From Sphingobium baderi (GTDB lineage Bacteria; Pseudomonadota; Alphaproteobacteria; Sphingomonadales; Sphingomonadaceae): 64,000 nt of DNA. Positions 20,211 through 29,243 of the stretch are shown here, piece after piece. Every line of letters starts with the position of its first letter. Position 1 is the stretch's first letter. Location of the stretch: contig NZ_CP013264.1 in the NCBI RefSeq assembly GCF_001456115.1, positions 2,870,501-2,934,500 on the forward strand. Reading direction: 5' to 3'. Under the pieces are notes generated by a model, which saw only the letters and a program-made list of their open reading frames with translations, did not search any database and was not told where the DNA came from. Made by a program: the position numbers and the translations under genes.

Positions 20211-21533
20211 ATGGCCGACTACGCCGTTTCCGATGATCCGGGAGTTCAGGCCCAATTGAACCGGCTGGCGGCCTTGTCGCCTGGCGCCGACATATTGGGC
20301 CTCGACCGGATAACCCAGCTGCTCGCTCGCCTCGGCAACCCGCACGAGGCATTGCCACCTGTCTTTCATGTGGCCGGCACGAATGGCAAGGGTTCGACCT
20401 GCGCCTTCCTCCGCGCCGCGCTGGAGGCCGACGGCAAGAGCGTTCACGTCTTCACTTCCCCACATCTTGTCCGTTTCAACGAGCGGATTCGCATTTCGGG
20501 CCAGTTGATCGACGATCCCACGCTCGCCCATTATCTGGAGCGCGTGCTGGATGTCGCTGAAGGGGTCGACGCCAGCTTCTTCGAAGTCACCACGGCTGCT
20601 GCTTTCCTCGCTTTTGCCGAACATCCAGCCGACGCAGCTATCATCGAAGTGGGGCTAGGCGGACGGCTCGATGCAACCAATGTGATTTCCAATCCTGTTT
20701 CCTGTGGCATTGCCCAGCTTGGCCTCGATCATCAGGCGTTTCTGGGCAACAGCCTGAAGGAGATTGCAGCGGAAAAAGCGGCCATCGCCAAATCCTCCGC
20801 ACCGCTTGTCACGCAACGCTACGCCGAAATGCTCTTTCCCGTAATGATCGATGCCGCGATGGCCGCCCGCACGACCTGGTTCGCCATGGGCACTGACTGG
20901 GATGCCGCGGTCTATCGCGACCGGCTCCATTATCGCGACGACAAGGGACGAATCGAAGCGCCCCTCCCTCGCCTTCCTGGCGCGCATCAGGTGGAAAACG
21001 CCGCTCTCGCTTTTGCCATGCTGCGGAATCAACGAGCGGTCGCGGTCAGCGAAGCCGCGTTAAAGGCGGCTCCGCTCTGGGCGAACTGGCCTGCGCGACT
21101 CCAGCGGCTCGATCGAGGACCGTTGCTCACCCCGCTGCCCAATGACGCGACGGTCTGGCTGGACGGCGGCCATAATGCAGGCGCGGGAGAAGCCATTAGC
21201 GCCTATTTCACGCCCGATCGCCTGGAGGGGCAGCAGCTTCACCTCATCATCGGGATGCTCGCCAACAAGGATCCGGAGGCTTATCTTGCGCCATTTGCAG
21301 GACAGATCGCACATATCCATGTCCTGCCAGTAAATGGACATGAGCATCATTCCGCCGAGCGATTCTCTGCCGTGGCGGCCCGTTGGGGCATCGGCTGTGC
21401 GGCGCATGACACGCCGGCGGAAGCGATCGCTGCGGTCGCCGCCCAGCGGGAAGCCGCGCCCAAGCTGCTCATTGCAGGCTCCCTTTATCTCGCTGGAGAA
21501 ATTTTAAGGGCCAATGGGCAATTTCCCGACTGA
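20211..21533 (+). CDS. folC: Bifunctional folylpolyglutamate/dihydrofolate synthase
   Basis: A 440-residue Mur-ligase-type enzyme that adds glutamate to dihydropteroate and folates. The ATP loop HVAGTNGKGST is at residues 53-63, a second Mur-type motif WLDGGHNAGAGE lies near 321, and the length is normal. It starts 30 bases after accD, with GGGGGAAACGCGCC before the ATG. It is the last gene of the trp-accD-folC run. Confidence 0.94.
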   Translation: MADYAVSDDPGVQAQLNRLAALSPGADILGLDRITQLLARLGNPHEALPPVFHVAGTNGKGSTCAFLRAALEADGKSVHVFTSPHLVRFNERIRISGQLIDDPTLAHYLERVLDVAEGVDASFFEVTTAAAFLAFAEHPADAAIIEVGLGGRLDATNVISNPVSCGIAQLGLDHQAFLGNSLKEIAAEKAAIAKSSAPLVTQRYAEMLFPVMIDAAMAARTTWFAMGTDWDAAVYRDRLHYRDDKGRIEAPLPRLPGAHQVENAALAFAMLRNQRAVAVSEAALKAAPLWANWPARLQRLDRGPLLTPLPNDATVWLDGGHNAGAGEAISAYFTPDRLEGQQLHLIIGMLANKDPEAYLAPFAGQIAHIHVLPVNGHEHHSAERFSAVAARWGIGCAAHDTPAEAIAAVAAQREAAPKLLIAGSLYLAGEILRANGQFPD

Positions 21534-21540
21534 TTTATAG

Positions 21541-21557
21541 TTGCGATTCATTCGCAA
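21541..21557. promoter_or_regulatory. Fur-box-like palindrome over a candidate promoter
   Basis: TTGCGA, five bases, TCGCAA; the core GATTCATTC recalls the ATCATT steps of Fur boxes. TTGCGA also fits a -35 with TAACAT at 21563-21568 as -10 (16-base spacing). The site is 42 bases before the CCC-motif gene. Confidence 0.5.
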
Positions 21558-21598
21558 TAGCGTAACATGCGCCTTACCAAGTGAGAAAGGCGCACAAT

Positions 21599-22039
21599 AT
21601 GGCATATGGAGAGTCCCCGTCCCTCGATTTGGCGCGCCCCCTGCCGGGAGGATATGGCAACCGCCTGTTCCTCTTCGTCGTGCGGCGAATGGCGAGCGCG
21701 GGGGTCAATGATGCTCACGCCGCCAATGCCATGTTGGGAGCATTCGGACGCAGCTATCGCCGACCACTGATCCTGATGCGTGCGATGATGCTGGAACTCG
21801 CTCGCGCATCGAGCCGGAAGATTCTGGTCGCGCCTTGCTGCTGCGCCCGCATGACGGCAGACGAGGCTCTGACGATGGACGCGATCAGCAATGCCCTGCG
21901 CGCGCCTCAAGAAGCCTATGAGCAGGTTGCCTCCCTACTCGGCAGCGACGACGCCCTTGGAGCGCTCACCTGCCTTCAGGCCGTAGCGCAGGCTCATGCC
22001 GATCTCGGCCGCCCGCTCGACCTCTACGCCGCAGGCTGA
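21599..22039 (+). CDS. Uncharacterised protein with a CCC motif (DUF6628-like)
   Basis: A 146-residue cytoplasmic protein, mostly helical, without a signal peptide. The most striking feature is three adjacent cysteines (Cys80-Cys82) in VAPCCCARMT, which could bind metal or an iron-sulfur cluster. From memory it resembles DUF6628, a family of sphingomonad proteins with no known function; this was not searched. AGAAAGG precedes the ATG at 21599. The promoter region contains a Fur-box-like palindrome, suggesting iron control. The 3' end overlaps the convergent ampG-like gene by 16 bases. Confidence 0.72.
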   Translation: MAYGESPSLDLARPLPGGYGNRLFLFVVRRMASAGVNDAHAANAMLGAFGRSYRRPLILMRAMMLELARASSRKILVAPCCCARMTADEALTMDAISNALRAPQEAYEQVASLLGSDDALGALTCLQAVAQAHADLGRPLDLYAAG

Positions 22040-23349
22040 TCGCCTTCATCCGTCGCCGCGCTGCCAACGCTCGCATCGACGAGTCCAGCGCGCATCATCA
22101 ACCAGAATAGCAGGATGCCCGGCAGCGCCAGCGCCGTCGTCAGCAGGTAGAAGTCGACATAGCCGAACCGCTCGATCATCGCGCCAGCGGTCGTCCCGGT
22201 CAGGAACCGACCGACGATGCTCGCCGCAGCGGAGATCATCGCATATTGCGCCGCGGTAAAACGCAGGTCGCACAACGCGGAGAAATAAGCGACGACCGCC
22301 ACGCCCCCAATGCCGCTCGCGAAATTTTCGAAACCGATGGCGCCCGCCATGCCGATATTGCTCTTCCCCGCCGCAGCCAACGCTGCGAAGCTGAAATTGG
22401 AAACGGCCATCAGCATTAGACTGATGAGCACCGATCGCTTCAGCCCCAACCGGGCATAGAGCACACCGCCTACGAAAATCCCCGCCAGCAACGCCCAGAA
22501 ACCGACTCCCACATCGTAGATCGCGATCTCGTCATTGCTATAGCCGAGGTCATTGAACAACAGCCGGAAAGTGAGGTTCGCCAGCGTATCGCCGATCTTG
22601 TGCACCAGGATGAACAGCAGAACCAGCAATGCGCCCTTGCGCCGGAAGAAATCCACGAACGGCCCGATAATCGCCTGGATCAGTTCGCCCCCGCTCTTGC
22701 GCGCCGCTATGACCTTATGCCTTTCCGGCTCTCCCACGATCAGCGCCGTCAGCATCGCCGGCAAGGCAAAGAGCGCACAAACGATATAGGCGATAGTCCA
22801 GTCCCAATGCTGCGCCACCACCAGCCCCAACGCGCCCGCCGCCGCCGCGCCGATGCGCCATCCATATTGCGACATGCCCGCGCCGATGCCGAGCTGTTCG
22901 GGTTTCAATATCTCGATCCGATAACCGTCGATGATGATGTCGAAGGTCGCACCGGCAATCCCCAGAAGAATAGCTGCCCGCACGGTCGCCATCAGGTCCG
23001 CGCCCGGATCGACCAGCGCCAGATTGACGACCGCCGCTATCACCAGCACACCCGCCAGCAGCATCCACGACACGCGCTGTCCCAGCCGGTGCAGCATGGG
23101 CAGCTTCACGCCCTCGATCACCCAGGCCCACAGCCATTTGAGATTGTAGGCCAGCAACACGAGACTGAACGCCGTCACGCTTTTCTTGTCGATCCCCTCC
23201 TGCGCCAGACGGGACGCCAGATTGGCGCCTATCATCGCAAAGGGAAAACCGGATGAAATGCCAAGGAAAAGAGCAGCCAGCGGCGCCTTCTCTGCATAGG
23301 GCTTTACGGCATCCAGCCAGCTTCCGGCGCCTTGCGCGATGTCCGTCAT
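22024..23349 (-). CDS. ampG: AmpG-type muropeptide permease (MFS transporter)
   Basis: A 441-residue inner-membrane transporter with about twelve hydrophobic segments. The opening region PLAALFLGISSGFPFAMIG and the segment FDIIIDGYRIEIL near residue 135 resemble AmpG, which imports anhydro-muropeptides for cell-wall recycling and feeds beta-lactamase induction. GGGGGA lies close before the ATG at 23349. No ampR, ampC or recycling gene is adjacent. Related acetyl-CoA transporters share the fold, so substrate identity is probable rather than certain. Confidence 0.8.
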   Translation of the reverse strand: MTDIAQGAGSWLDAVKPYAEKAPLAALFLGISSGFPFAMIGANLASRLAQEGIDKKSVTAFSLVLLAYNLKWLWAWVIEGVKLPMLHRLGQRVSWMLLAGVLVIAAVVNLALVDPGADLMATVRAAILLGIAGATFDIIIDGYRIEILKPEQLGIGAGMSQYGWRIGAAAAGALGLVVAQHWDWTIAYIVCALFALPAMLTALIVGEPERHKVIAARKSGGELIQAIIGPFVDFFRRKGALLVLLFILVHKIGDTLANLTFRLLFNDLGYSNDEIAIYDVGVGFWALLAGIFVGGVLYARLGLKRSVLISLMLMAVSNFSFAALAAAGKSNIGMAGAIGFENFASGIGGVAVVAYFSALCDLRFTAAQYAMISAAASIVGRFLTGTTAGAMIERFGYVDFYLLTTALALPGILLFWLMMRAGLVDASVGSAATDEGDQPAA

Positions 23350-23418
23350 TAATCCCCCGATGTTGCGCGTGTCCGGGGCACCATATGAGCAAAAATATGG
23401 GAAACAAGCGGCTTGCGG

Positions 23419-23877
23419 TCAGATCGCCTCGGCAAAGAGGCTCAACCCCGCTGGCAAACGCGTGACGCTACCTCCGCGTAACACCCTGTCCAACACGGCG
23501 ATCGATGCGATCAGGTCGCGCGGATCATAGGGTTTTGCCAGGCAGCCAATTGCCAGATGACGCGACGGAGGCGGGCATCGCCCCGTCACGAACAGGACCG
23601 GCAGCCCTCTTTGCTGCGCGTGATGAGCAACGTCGATGCCGCTTCGTTCACCCTGCAACGCGACGTCCGTAATGACCAGGTCAACATTTTCCTCGTCCAT
23701 GGCGCGGACTGCGTGGTCATAATCGTCGACGGTGGCGGCTATACGATAACCGGCAAGGGACAAGCTATGTTCATTGTCAAAAGCTACCAGCGGCTCATCC
23801 TCGACCACCAGTATCGTGCGGATCGCACGTCCCCGGCCTGGCGCTGTCTTTTCCCCTTTGATCAGCCCGAAAAACAT
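23419..23877 (-). CDS. Stand-alone response-regulator receiver protein
   Basis: A 152-residue protein that is essentially one CheY-like receiver domain. Acid-pocket residues Glu26 and Asp27 (VVEDEP), the phosphorylated Asp71 (VITDVAL), Thr98 and Lys115 (LAKPYD) are all present. There is no output domain. The ATG at 23877 has AGGGCGGG upstream and directly precedes MFFGLIKGEK, so I prefer it to a longer frame. The gene is divergent from a pseudouridine synthase gene. No partner kinase is adjacent; the kinase-like gene at 6.3-8.0 kb is the only candidate in the window. Confidence 0.83.
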   Translation of the reverse strand: MFFGLIKGEKTAPGRGRAIRTILVVEDEPLVAFDNEHSLSLAGYRIAATVDDYDHAVRAMDEENVDLVITDVALQGERSGIDVAHHAQQRGLPVLFVTGRCPPPSRHLAIGCLAKPYDPRDLIASIAVLDRVLRGGSVTRLPAGLSLFAEAI

Positions 23878-24003
23878 TTGCCGACCCGCCCTGTTTCCGC
23901 CATGTGCCAATAATGCCGCGCCCATGCGCTTGGTTTTCGGCGCGAAAGGCTCCAACCCTCGCGCAAGCGCCTGCTCGGCACCGTTCGTCACACATGCCGA
24001 TGT

Positions 24004-24021
24004 TCTCCCCATATGGGGAGA
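24004..24021. promoter_or_regulatory. 18-bp perfect palindrome between divergent genes
   Basis: TCTCCCCAT followed directly by ATGGGGAGA, with no loop. It lies 28 bases before the pseudouridine synthase start and 127 bases before the receiver gene start. A dimeric regulator site is the natural reading; the protein is unknown. Confidence 0.5.
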
Positions 24022-24048
24022 GCCAGTTGCCGCGAAAAGGAATGAGCC

Positions 24049-24981
24049 GTGGAACCGCCAAAAAAATCAGGACCGCGCCGCCCTGCTCGCCCTGGCGCCC
24101 CTGGAAAGCCCGGTGTTGGAAAACCCGTTGACAGCCGTGCACGCAGTGGCTCGCGCCCACCCCGTCCCGCTCCCGGCAAAGCCGGGAAGCCCGCATCGCA
24201 TCCAGCCAATCCGCATCCGGCGCGCGCTGCCGCCAATGCCGGCGGCAAGACGGAACCACAGCGGATCGCGAAGCTTCTCGCCCGCGCCGGTGTCGCATCC
24301 CGCCGCGAAATCGAGCGGATGATTGTCGAAGGCCGCATCGCCCTGAATGGTGAGGTTGTCCTGACGCCCGCCACCCTGCTCGCTTCTTTGCATGGCGTGA
24401 CGGTCGATAGCATCCCGGTGAACCAGCCCGCCCCCGCCCGCCTGTTCCTGTTCCATAAGCCATCAGGTTTCCTGACGACCGAGCACGACCCCAAGGGCCG
24501 GCCAATCATTTATGACAAACTGCCCGCCGACCTGCCCCGCGTCATGCCGATCGGACGGCTCGACATGACCACCGAGGGCCTGCTGCTTCTCACCACCGAT
24601 GGCGAATTCAAGCGTCAGATGGAGTTGCCCTCCACCGGCGTGCCTCGGACTTATCGCGCGCGCGCCTTCGGTGAAGTCAGCCAGAACCAGCTCGAAGACC
24701 TGTTCGATGGCATTGAGATCGACGGCATCCGCTATGGCCGGATCGAGGCCAATCTGGAGCGGCGCACCGGACGCAACCAATGGATCGAAATGACCCTGAC
24801 GGAAGGCAAAAATCGGGAAGTCCGCCGCGTGCTGGAACATCTGGGACTTCAGGTGAGCCGTCTGATCCGTACCAGCTATGGTCCTTTCCATTTGGGCGAG
24901 TTGGCCTCCGGCGCGGTTGAGGAAGTGCGGCAGCATGACCTCATCCTCTTTCGCAAGAGTCTGAAAGGAACGAAGGGGTGA
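24049..24981 (+). CDS. RsuA/RluB-family rRNA pseudouridine synthase
   Basis: A 310-residue protein. The first 68 residues are a basic, Pro/Ala-rich disordered tail. An S4 RNA-binding domain follows (RIAKLLARAGVASRREIE, residues 72-90), then the catalytic domain with Asp172 in GRLDMTTEGLLLLT. This layout fits enzymes that isomerise uridines in 23S or 16S rRNA, most like RluB. The start is GTG, with AAGGA eight bases upstream. rsmD, another rRNA-modifying gene, follows on the same strand after 165 bases. Confidence 0.9.
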   Translation: MEPPKKSGPRRPARPGAPGKPGVGKPVDSRARSGSRPPRPAPGKAGKPASHPANPHPARAAANAGGKTEPQRIAKLLARAGVASRREIERMIVEGRIALNGEVVLTPATLLASLHGVTVDSIPVNQPAPARLFLFHKPSGFLTTEHDPKGRPIIYDKLPADLPRVMPIGRLDMTTEGLLLLTTDGEFKRQMELPSTGVPRTYRARAFGEVSQNQLEDLFDGIEIDGIRYGRIEANLERRTGRNQWIEMTLTEGKNREVRRVLEHLGLQVSRLIRTSYGPFHLGELASGAVEEVRQHDLILFRKSLKGTKG

Positions 24982-25146
24982 GCTGGTCGGAGCTATCCAC
25001 TGCGCCTTCGGCAGCTTCTGCGAATGGGATAGGGAAAAGACCAGCTCCCACCCATAATGGCCTTCCCGCCTAAGCCCCGACGAATTACATAACCCATCCC
25101 GGACCACCCGAACCTTCAAACAGCGTCACCAGACGGAAATTCGATC

Positions 25147-25686
25147 ATGAGAATCATCGCAGGCCAATGGCGTGGCCGTCCCCTCACTGCTCCAAAGGGT
25201 GATGCGACCCGCCCCACTGCGGATCGCACTCGCGAAACACTCTTCTCGATGCTGCTTAGCCGCCTCGGTTCCTTCGAGGGTCTTGCGGTCGGTGATTTCT
25301 TCGCGGGCTCCGGCGCGCTGGGATTCGAATCCCTTTCGCGCGGCGCGGCAAGCTGCCTCTTCGTTGAGCAGGAACGGGCCGCCCTCGATGTGATCCGCGC
25401 CAATGGCGACCGCCTGGGCATCCGTCCTGACATCCGGCAGAGCAGCGTTCTCTCTCTTGGTCCGGCGCCCCGGCCGCTGGACCTGATTTTCATGGACCCG
25501 CCCTATAATACCGGCGCAGGCGCAGTGGCGCTCGACAAACTCAGCCGCCTCGGATGGACCGGTCCTGCTACCTGGATCAGTATCGAAACGGACCGACGTG
25601 AGGATGTGGAGGTCGGTGGCTTTACGGTCGATGTTACCCGCGACGTCGGCAAGGCCCGCCTGACGCTATTGCGCGCCGACATCTGA
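25147..25686 (+). CDS. rsmD: 16S rRNA (guanine(966)-N(2))-methyltransferase
   Basis: A 179-residue SAM-dependent methyltransferase. It has the opening MRIIAGQWRGRPL, the SAM-binding motif FFAGSGALG (51-59) and the catalytic motif DPPYN (117-121), all typical of RsmD, which modifies G966 in helix 31 of 16S rRNA. GGAAA lies before the ATG. Downstream spacer 25687-25803 holds two inverted repeats but no classical terminator. Confidence 0.94.
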   Translation: MRIIAGQWRGRPLTAPKGDATRPTADRTRETLFSMLLSRLGSFEGLAVGDFFAGSGALGFESLSRGAASCLFVEQERAALDVIRANGDRLGIRPDIRQSSVLSLGPAPRPLDLIFMDPPYNTGAGAVALDKLSRLGWTGPATWISIETDRREDVEVGGFTVDVTRDVGKARLTLLRADI

Positions 25687-25713
25687 GCGGCCTGTCAGAT
25701 CGCAGAAAAACTG

Positions 25714-25791
25714 CATCCCGATATGGGATGAAATCCATGCCCAAAATCGCGCCGGGAGCACGGAGTGACAGTATCCTTTCCTTCCCGGCGC
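25714..25791. repeat. Two inverted repeats between rsmD and the Pro/Ala-rich gene
   Basis: CATCCC/GGGATG (25714-25730, five-base loop) and GCGCCGGGA/TCCCGGCGC (25749-25791, 25-base loop). They sit between convergent genes and may act in termination, but no T tract follows either. Confidence 0.4.
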
Positions 25792-25803
25792 GGATTCCTT
25801 CGG

Positions 25804-26214
25804 TCAACCGGGCTTGCGGTTCGCCTTTCTAGCTTTTCGTGCCTCACCCGGATTGATGCAGCTGTCCTGTACCGCCTTGCTGCACACGGGATAGTCCTTG
25901 GCCTCGGTTGGTGGAGGCGTCATATTACCGCCCATGGTCACGGGATTTGACGAAGAGCCAACCGGCGCGGTGGGATCATTCGGCACGTCTGAAGGAGCCG
26001 GTTGCATATCGCTGGTCGGAGGCACCGCTCCCTCCGGCTGCGCCGCATTGGGATCGGCCTGAGCCGGCGCCTGTCCTGCGGAAGGGGCCGTCGGCGAGGG
26101 TATCTCACTCCCGGCTGGCGGCGCGTCCGTTGTCGGCATCTCCTGTGCAAAAGCGCCAGGGATGGCGGTCGTGAAACACATCATGGCGGCACCCGCCAAA
26201 ATGATCGATCTCAT
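25804..26214 (-). CDS. Secreted Pro/Ala-rich protein with a two-cysteine C-terminal tail
   Basis: A 136-residue predicted periplasmic or secreted protein. A signal peptide of about 23 residues ends in PGAFA. Residues 24-100 are low complexity, rich in Pro, Ala, Asp, Ser and Thr. The C-terminal tail contains YPVCSKAVQDSC, two cysteines that could form a disulfide, followed by a basic end. AGGAAGG lies before the ATG at 26214, a strong ribosome site. I recognise no family. Confidence 0.75.
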   Translation of the reverse strand: MRSIILAGAAMMCFTTAIPGAFAQEMPTTDAPPAGSEIPSPTAPSAGQAPAQADPNAAQPEGAVPPTSDMQPAPSDVPNDPTAPVGSSSNPVTMGGNMTPPPTEAKDYPVCSKAVQDSCINPGEARKARKANRKPG

Positions 26215-26342
26215 CGGGATTTTCCTTCCTTATTTCTCACCCCGTTCTGCCGCTTGGGCTGATGAAGAACCGGAATCGTGACGTGTGCGTTCCAGCCGTG
26301 GCGACAAGCCGTTGCTATTGCGCCGTCAAGCGACGCCCCGAT

Positions 26343-26738
26343 TCAGGCTTCGGGATATCGATCGAATTTAGGAAGGTTGTGTACATTTTCCATCCACGGC
26401 GCAGCCTCCACATATTGCACATGAATGACGGGCGGAAAAAGCGATTGATCGTCGAATGTCGCGGTTTGAATATCGACCATGCCGGGAAAAGTGACGGGGT
26501 TGGTGTAAAAAAGTCCCGTTCCGCATTTCCCGCAAAAATGCCGCGTTGCATTTTCAGATGACGGGTAGAGCACCGGCGCTGCGCTTATGGTCAGATCCTC
26601 TTGGGCGAACAACGCCCACCCTACCATCGGCGCGCCCGCGCTCCGGCGACAGTCGGCGCAATGGCACAATGCGCTATAGACCGGTTCACCCCGCGCTTCA
26701 TACCGGATTGCCCCACATTGGCATCGTCCCGTAGCCAT
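26343..26738 (-). CDS. GFA/CENP-V-type zinc-binding protein
   Basis: A 131-residue protein with the zinc-ligand pattern of the glutathione-dependent formaldehyde-activating (GFA) fold: Cys6 and Cys8 (RCQCG), Cys25, Cys27 and Cys30 (CHCADC), then Cys69 and Cys72 (FCGKCG). Members are mostly uncharacterised; the formaldehyde link applies to one member and should not be assumed here. AGGAG before the ATG supports this start. It is divergent from uvrD by 104 bases. Confidence 0.88.
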   Translation of the reverse strand: MATGRCQCGAIRYEARGEPVYSALCHCADCRRSAGAPMVGWALFAQEDLTISAAPVLYPSSENATRHFCGKCGTGLFYTNPVTFPGMVDIQTATFDDQSLFPPVIHVQYVEAAPWMENVHNLPKFDRYPEA

Positions 26739-26842
26739 AGCCTTTCTCCTTGCATCATTCTCCTTTTGTTCTCATACTTCCCGCATCACTGCAAGACTGC
26801 AGCCCTTGTTCTGTTACCCCGCCCATCCTAGTTGCTTCACAT

Positions 26843-29119
26843 ATGACGACCGTCGCTCCCTCCCCCGATGATCCACCCTATCTTCAGGGCCTCAATACGC
26901 CCCAGCGGGAGGCCGTGCTGACGACCGAAGGGCCAGTCCTCGTTCTCGCGGGGGCAGGCACCGGCAAGACTGCGGCGCTAACGGCTCGCCTTGCCCATCT
27001 TATCGCTACACGGCGCGCTTATCCCTCGGAAATCCTCGCCGTCACCTTCACCAACAAGGCCGCGCGGGAAATGCGCGAGCGTGTCGGCCGCATGATCGGC
27101 CCGGCTGTGGAAGGCATGCCATGGCTCGGAACCTTTCACGCCATTGCCGCGAAGATGCTGCGGCGCCATGCCGAACTGGTCGGCCTGCAATCCAATTTCA
27201 CCATCCTCGACACCGACGATCAGTTGCGCCTGATGAAACAACTCATCCAGGCGGAGGGCATCGACGAAAAACGCTGGCCCGCGCGCCAGCTTGGCGGCCT
27301 GATCGACCAATGGAAGAACAAGGGCCTCACACCCGAGGAAATCGGTGCGGGCGAAAGCGAAGCCTATGCCAACGGGCGCGGCCAGAAGCTCTATGCCGCC
27401 TATCAGGCCCGGCTGCGCGACGTTAACGCCTGCGATTTCGGCGACCTGCTGCTGCATGTTCTGACGATCCTCAAGCGCCACCGCGATGTGCTCGAAAGCT
27501 ATCAACAGCGGTTCCGCTATATCATGGTGGACGAATATCAGGACACTAACAGCAGCCAGTATCTCTGGCTCCGCCTGCTTGCCCAGCAGCGCAAGAACAT
27601 CTGCTGCGTGGGCGATGATGACCAGTCGATCTATTCATGGCGCGGCGCGGAAGTTGCCAACATCCTACGCTTCGAAAAGGATTTTCCCGGCGCGAAGATT
27701 GTCCGCCTCGAACAGAATTACCGGTCGACGCCTCATATATTGGGCGCAGCTTCCGGTGTGATCGCGGAAAATGGCAATCGCCTTGGCAAGACGCTCTGGA
27801 CCGATATCGATGTGGGCGAGAAGGTCCATGTCATCGGCGTCTGGGACGGCCCGGAAGAAGCGCGCCGCGTCGGGGACGAGATCGAATCGATCGAGCGTAG
27901 CGGCCGATCGCTGGACGAGGTCGCCATCCTCGTCCGCGCCCAGCACCAGACGCGAGAGTTCGAGGACCGTTTCATCCAGATCGGCCTGCCCTATCGCATC
28001 GTGGGGGGATTCCGCTTTTATGAACGCGCCGAAATCCGCGATGCGCTCGCTTATCTGCGGCTGGTCAACCAGCCTGCGGACGACCTCGCCTTCGAACGGA
28101 TCGTCAACGTCCCCAAGCGCGGGCTAGGCGACAAGGCGGTCGAAAAACTTCATCGGCTTGCGCGGGCCGAGGCTATTCCCCTTGCGCTGGCGGCTGCCCG
28201 TATCCTCGATACGGATGAACTGACCCCACAGGCGCGGCGATCATTGGGCGCGTTCATCGGCGATCTTGCACGCTGGCGCGACCGGGCGGCGCAACTGCCG
28301 CATGCAGAGCTTGCCCGGCAGATTCTTGACGAAAGCGGCTACACCGCCATGCTTCAAGCCGAACGCACGGCGGAAAGCGCGGGCCGTCTCGAAAACCTGA
28401 ACGAACTTGCCCGCGCTATGGAGGAATATGAGACGCTCGGCGCGTTCCTTGAGCATGTCAGTCTCGTCATGGACAATGAGGCGCAGGCGGAGGAGCGCAA
28501 GGTCACCATCATGACCATTCACGCCGCCAAGGGGCTGGAATTCGACACCGTATTCCTCGCCGGCTGGGAAGAAGGGATTTTCCCCTCGCAGCGCGCCCTG
28601 GATGAAGGAGGGCTGTCCGCCTTGGAGGAGGAGCGCCGCCTGGCCTATGTCGCGCTTACCCGGGCGCGGAAGTCATGCACCGTCCTCCACGCCGCGAACC
28701 GCCGCATCTATGGTCAGTGGACCAGTTCCATCCCGTCCCGCTTCGTGAGCGAACTTCCCCCCGGACATGTGGAAGAAGAAAGCAGCATGGCAGGCGGCGC
28801 TTCCCTCTGGCGTGCCAACTGGTCGGAGCGCGCCGATCCTTTCGCCGATGTCGGGCGCGGCACCGGACGAGGCCCCGGCTGGCAACGCGCCCAACAGGGT
28901 GGACAATTCAGCCGCGAGCCCGTTCGAATTGTGGAGGCCCGCGCTTCCGCCATTTCACTGGGGAACAAGGGGCGTGATGACATGGCTGTGGGGCTGCGCG
29001 TCTTTCATCAGAAATTCGGTTACGGCACAGTGGCCGAGATTGAAGGCAACAAGCTGGAGATCGACTTCGAAACAGCCGGGCGCAAGCGGGTGATGGACAG
29101 TTTCGTCAATCTCGCCTGA
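26843..29119 (+). CDS. uvrD: UvrD/PcrA-type superfamily 1 DNA helicase
   Basis: A 758-residue ATP-dependent 3'-5' DNA helicase for nucleotide-excision and mismatch repair. Visible motifs are Walker A AGAGTGKT (36-43), motif Ia TFTNKAAREM, motif II VDEYQDTN near 230, DDDQSIYSWRGA near 258, EQNYRS, and motif V TIHAAKGLEFD near 555. The C-terminal 40 residues form a Tudor-like domain. I chose the ATG at 26843 because MTTVAPSPDDPPYLQGLN leads into the family start; an in-frame ATG at 26750 adds a hydrophobic stretch unlike the family. No clear Shine-Dalgarno is seen. Confidence 0.94.
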   Translation: MTTVAPSPDDPPYLQGLNTPQREAVLTTEGPVLVLAGAGTGKTAALTARLAHLIATRRAYPSEILAVTFTNKAAREMRERVGRMIGPAVEGMPWLGTFHAIAAKMLRRHAELVGLQSNFTILDTDDQLRLMKQLIQAEGIDEKRWPARQLGGLIDQWKNKGLTPEEIGAGESEAYANGRGQKLYAAYQARLRDVNACDFGDLLLHVLTILKRHRDVLESYQQRFRYIMVDEYQDTNSSQYLWLRLLAQQRKNICCVGDDDQSIYSWRGAEVANILRFEKDFPGAKIVRLEQNYRSTPHILGAASGVIAENGNRLGKTLWTDIDVGEKVHVIGVWDGPEEARRVGDEIESIERSGRSLDEVAILVRAQHQTREFEDRFIQIGLPYRIVGGFRFYERAEIRDALAYLRLVNQPADDLAFERIVNVPKRGLGDKAVEKLHRLARAEAIPLALAAARILDTDELTPQARRSLGAFIGDLARWRDRAAQLPHAELARQILDESGYTAMLQAERTAESAGRLENLNELARAMEEYETLGAFLEHVSLVMDNEAQAEERKVTIMTIHAAKGLEFDTVFLAGWEEGIFPSQRALDEGGLSALEEERRLAYVALTRARKSCTVLHAANRRIYGQWTSSIPSRFVSELPPGHVEEESSMAGGASLWRANWSERADPFADVGRGTGRGPGWQRAQQGGQFSREPVRIVEARASAISLGNKGRDDMAVGLRVFHQKFGYGTVAEIEGNKLEIDFETAGRKRVMDSFVNLA

Positions 29120-29243
29120 CGAGTGGCTACGAGAGAGCGAGAGAGGCGTGCATGGCCTGCCAAGCGTCGCTGTGCGGGAGCAGCGGCGACCTGATGCAGC
29201 AAGATGAAGGCTGTCGACAGCGGCCGCTCCAATGCGGCGCAGT
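29120..29243. other. Spacer between uvrD and the convergent hydrolase gene
   Basis: These 124 bases carry no gene. A 12-base palindrome GCTGTCGACAGC lies at 29210-29221 but no T-rich terminator follows. Confidence 0.4.

Noticed and set aside
24980..25047. GAGCTGGTC/GACCAGCTC inverted repeat in the spacer before rsmD
   Set aside because: The 50-base loop and lack of a T tract make a functional hairpin doubtful.
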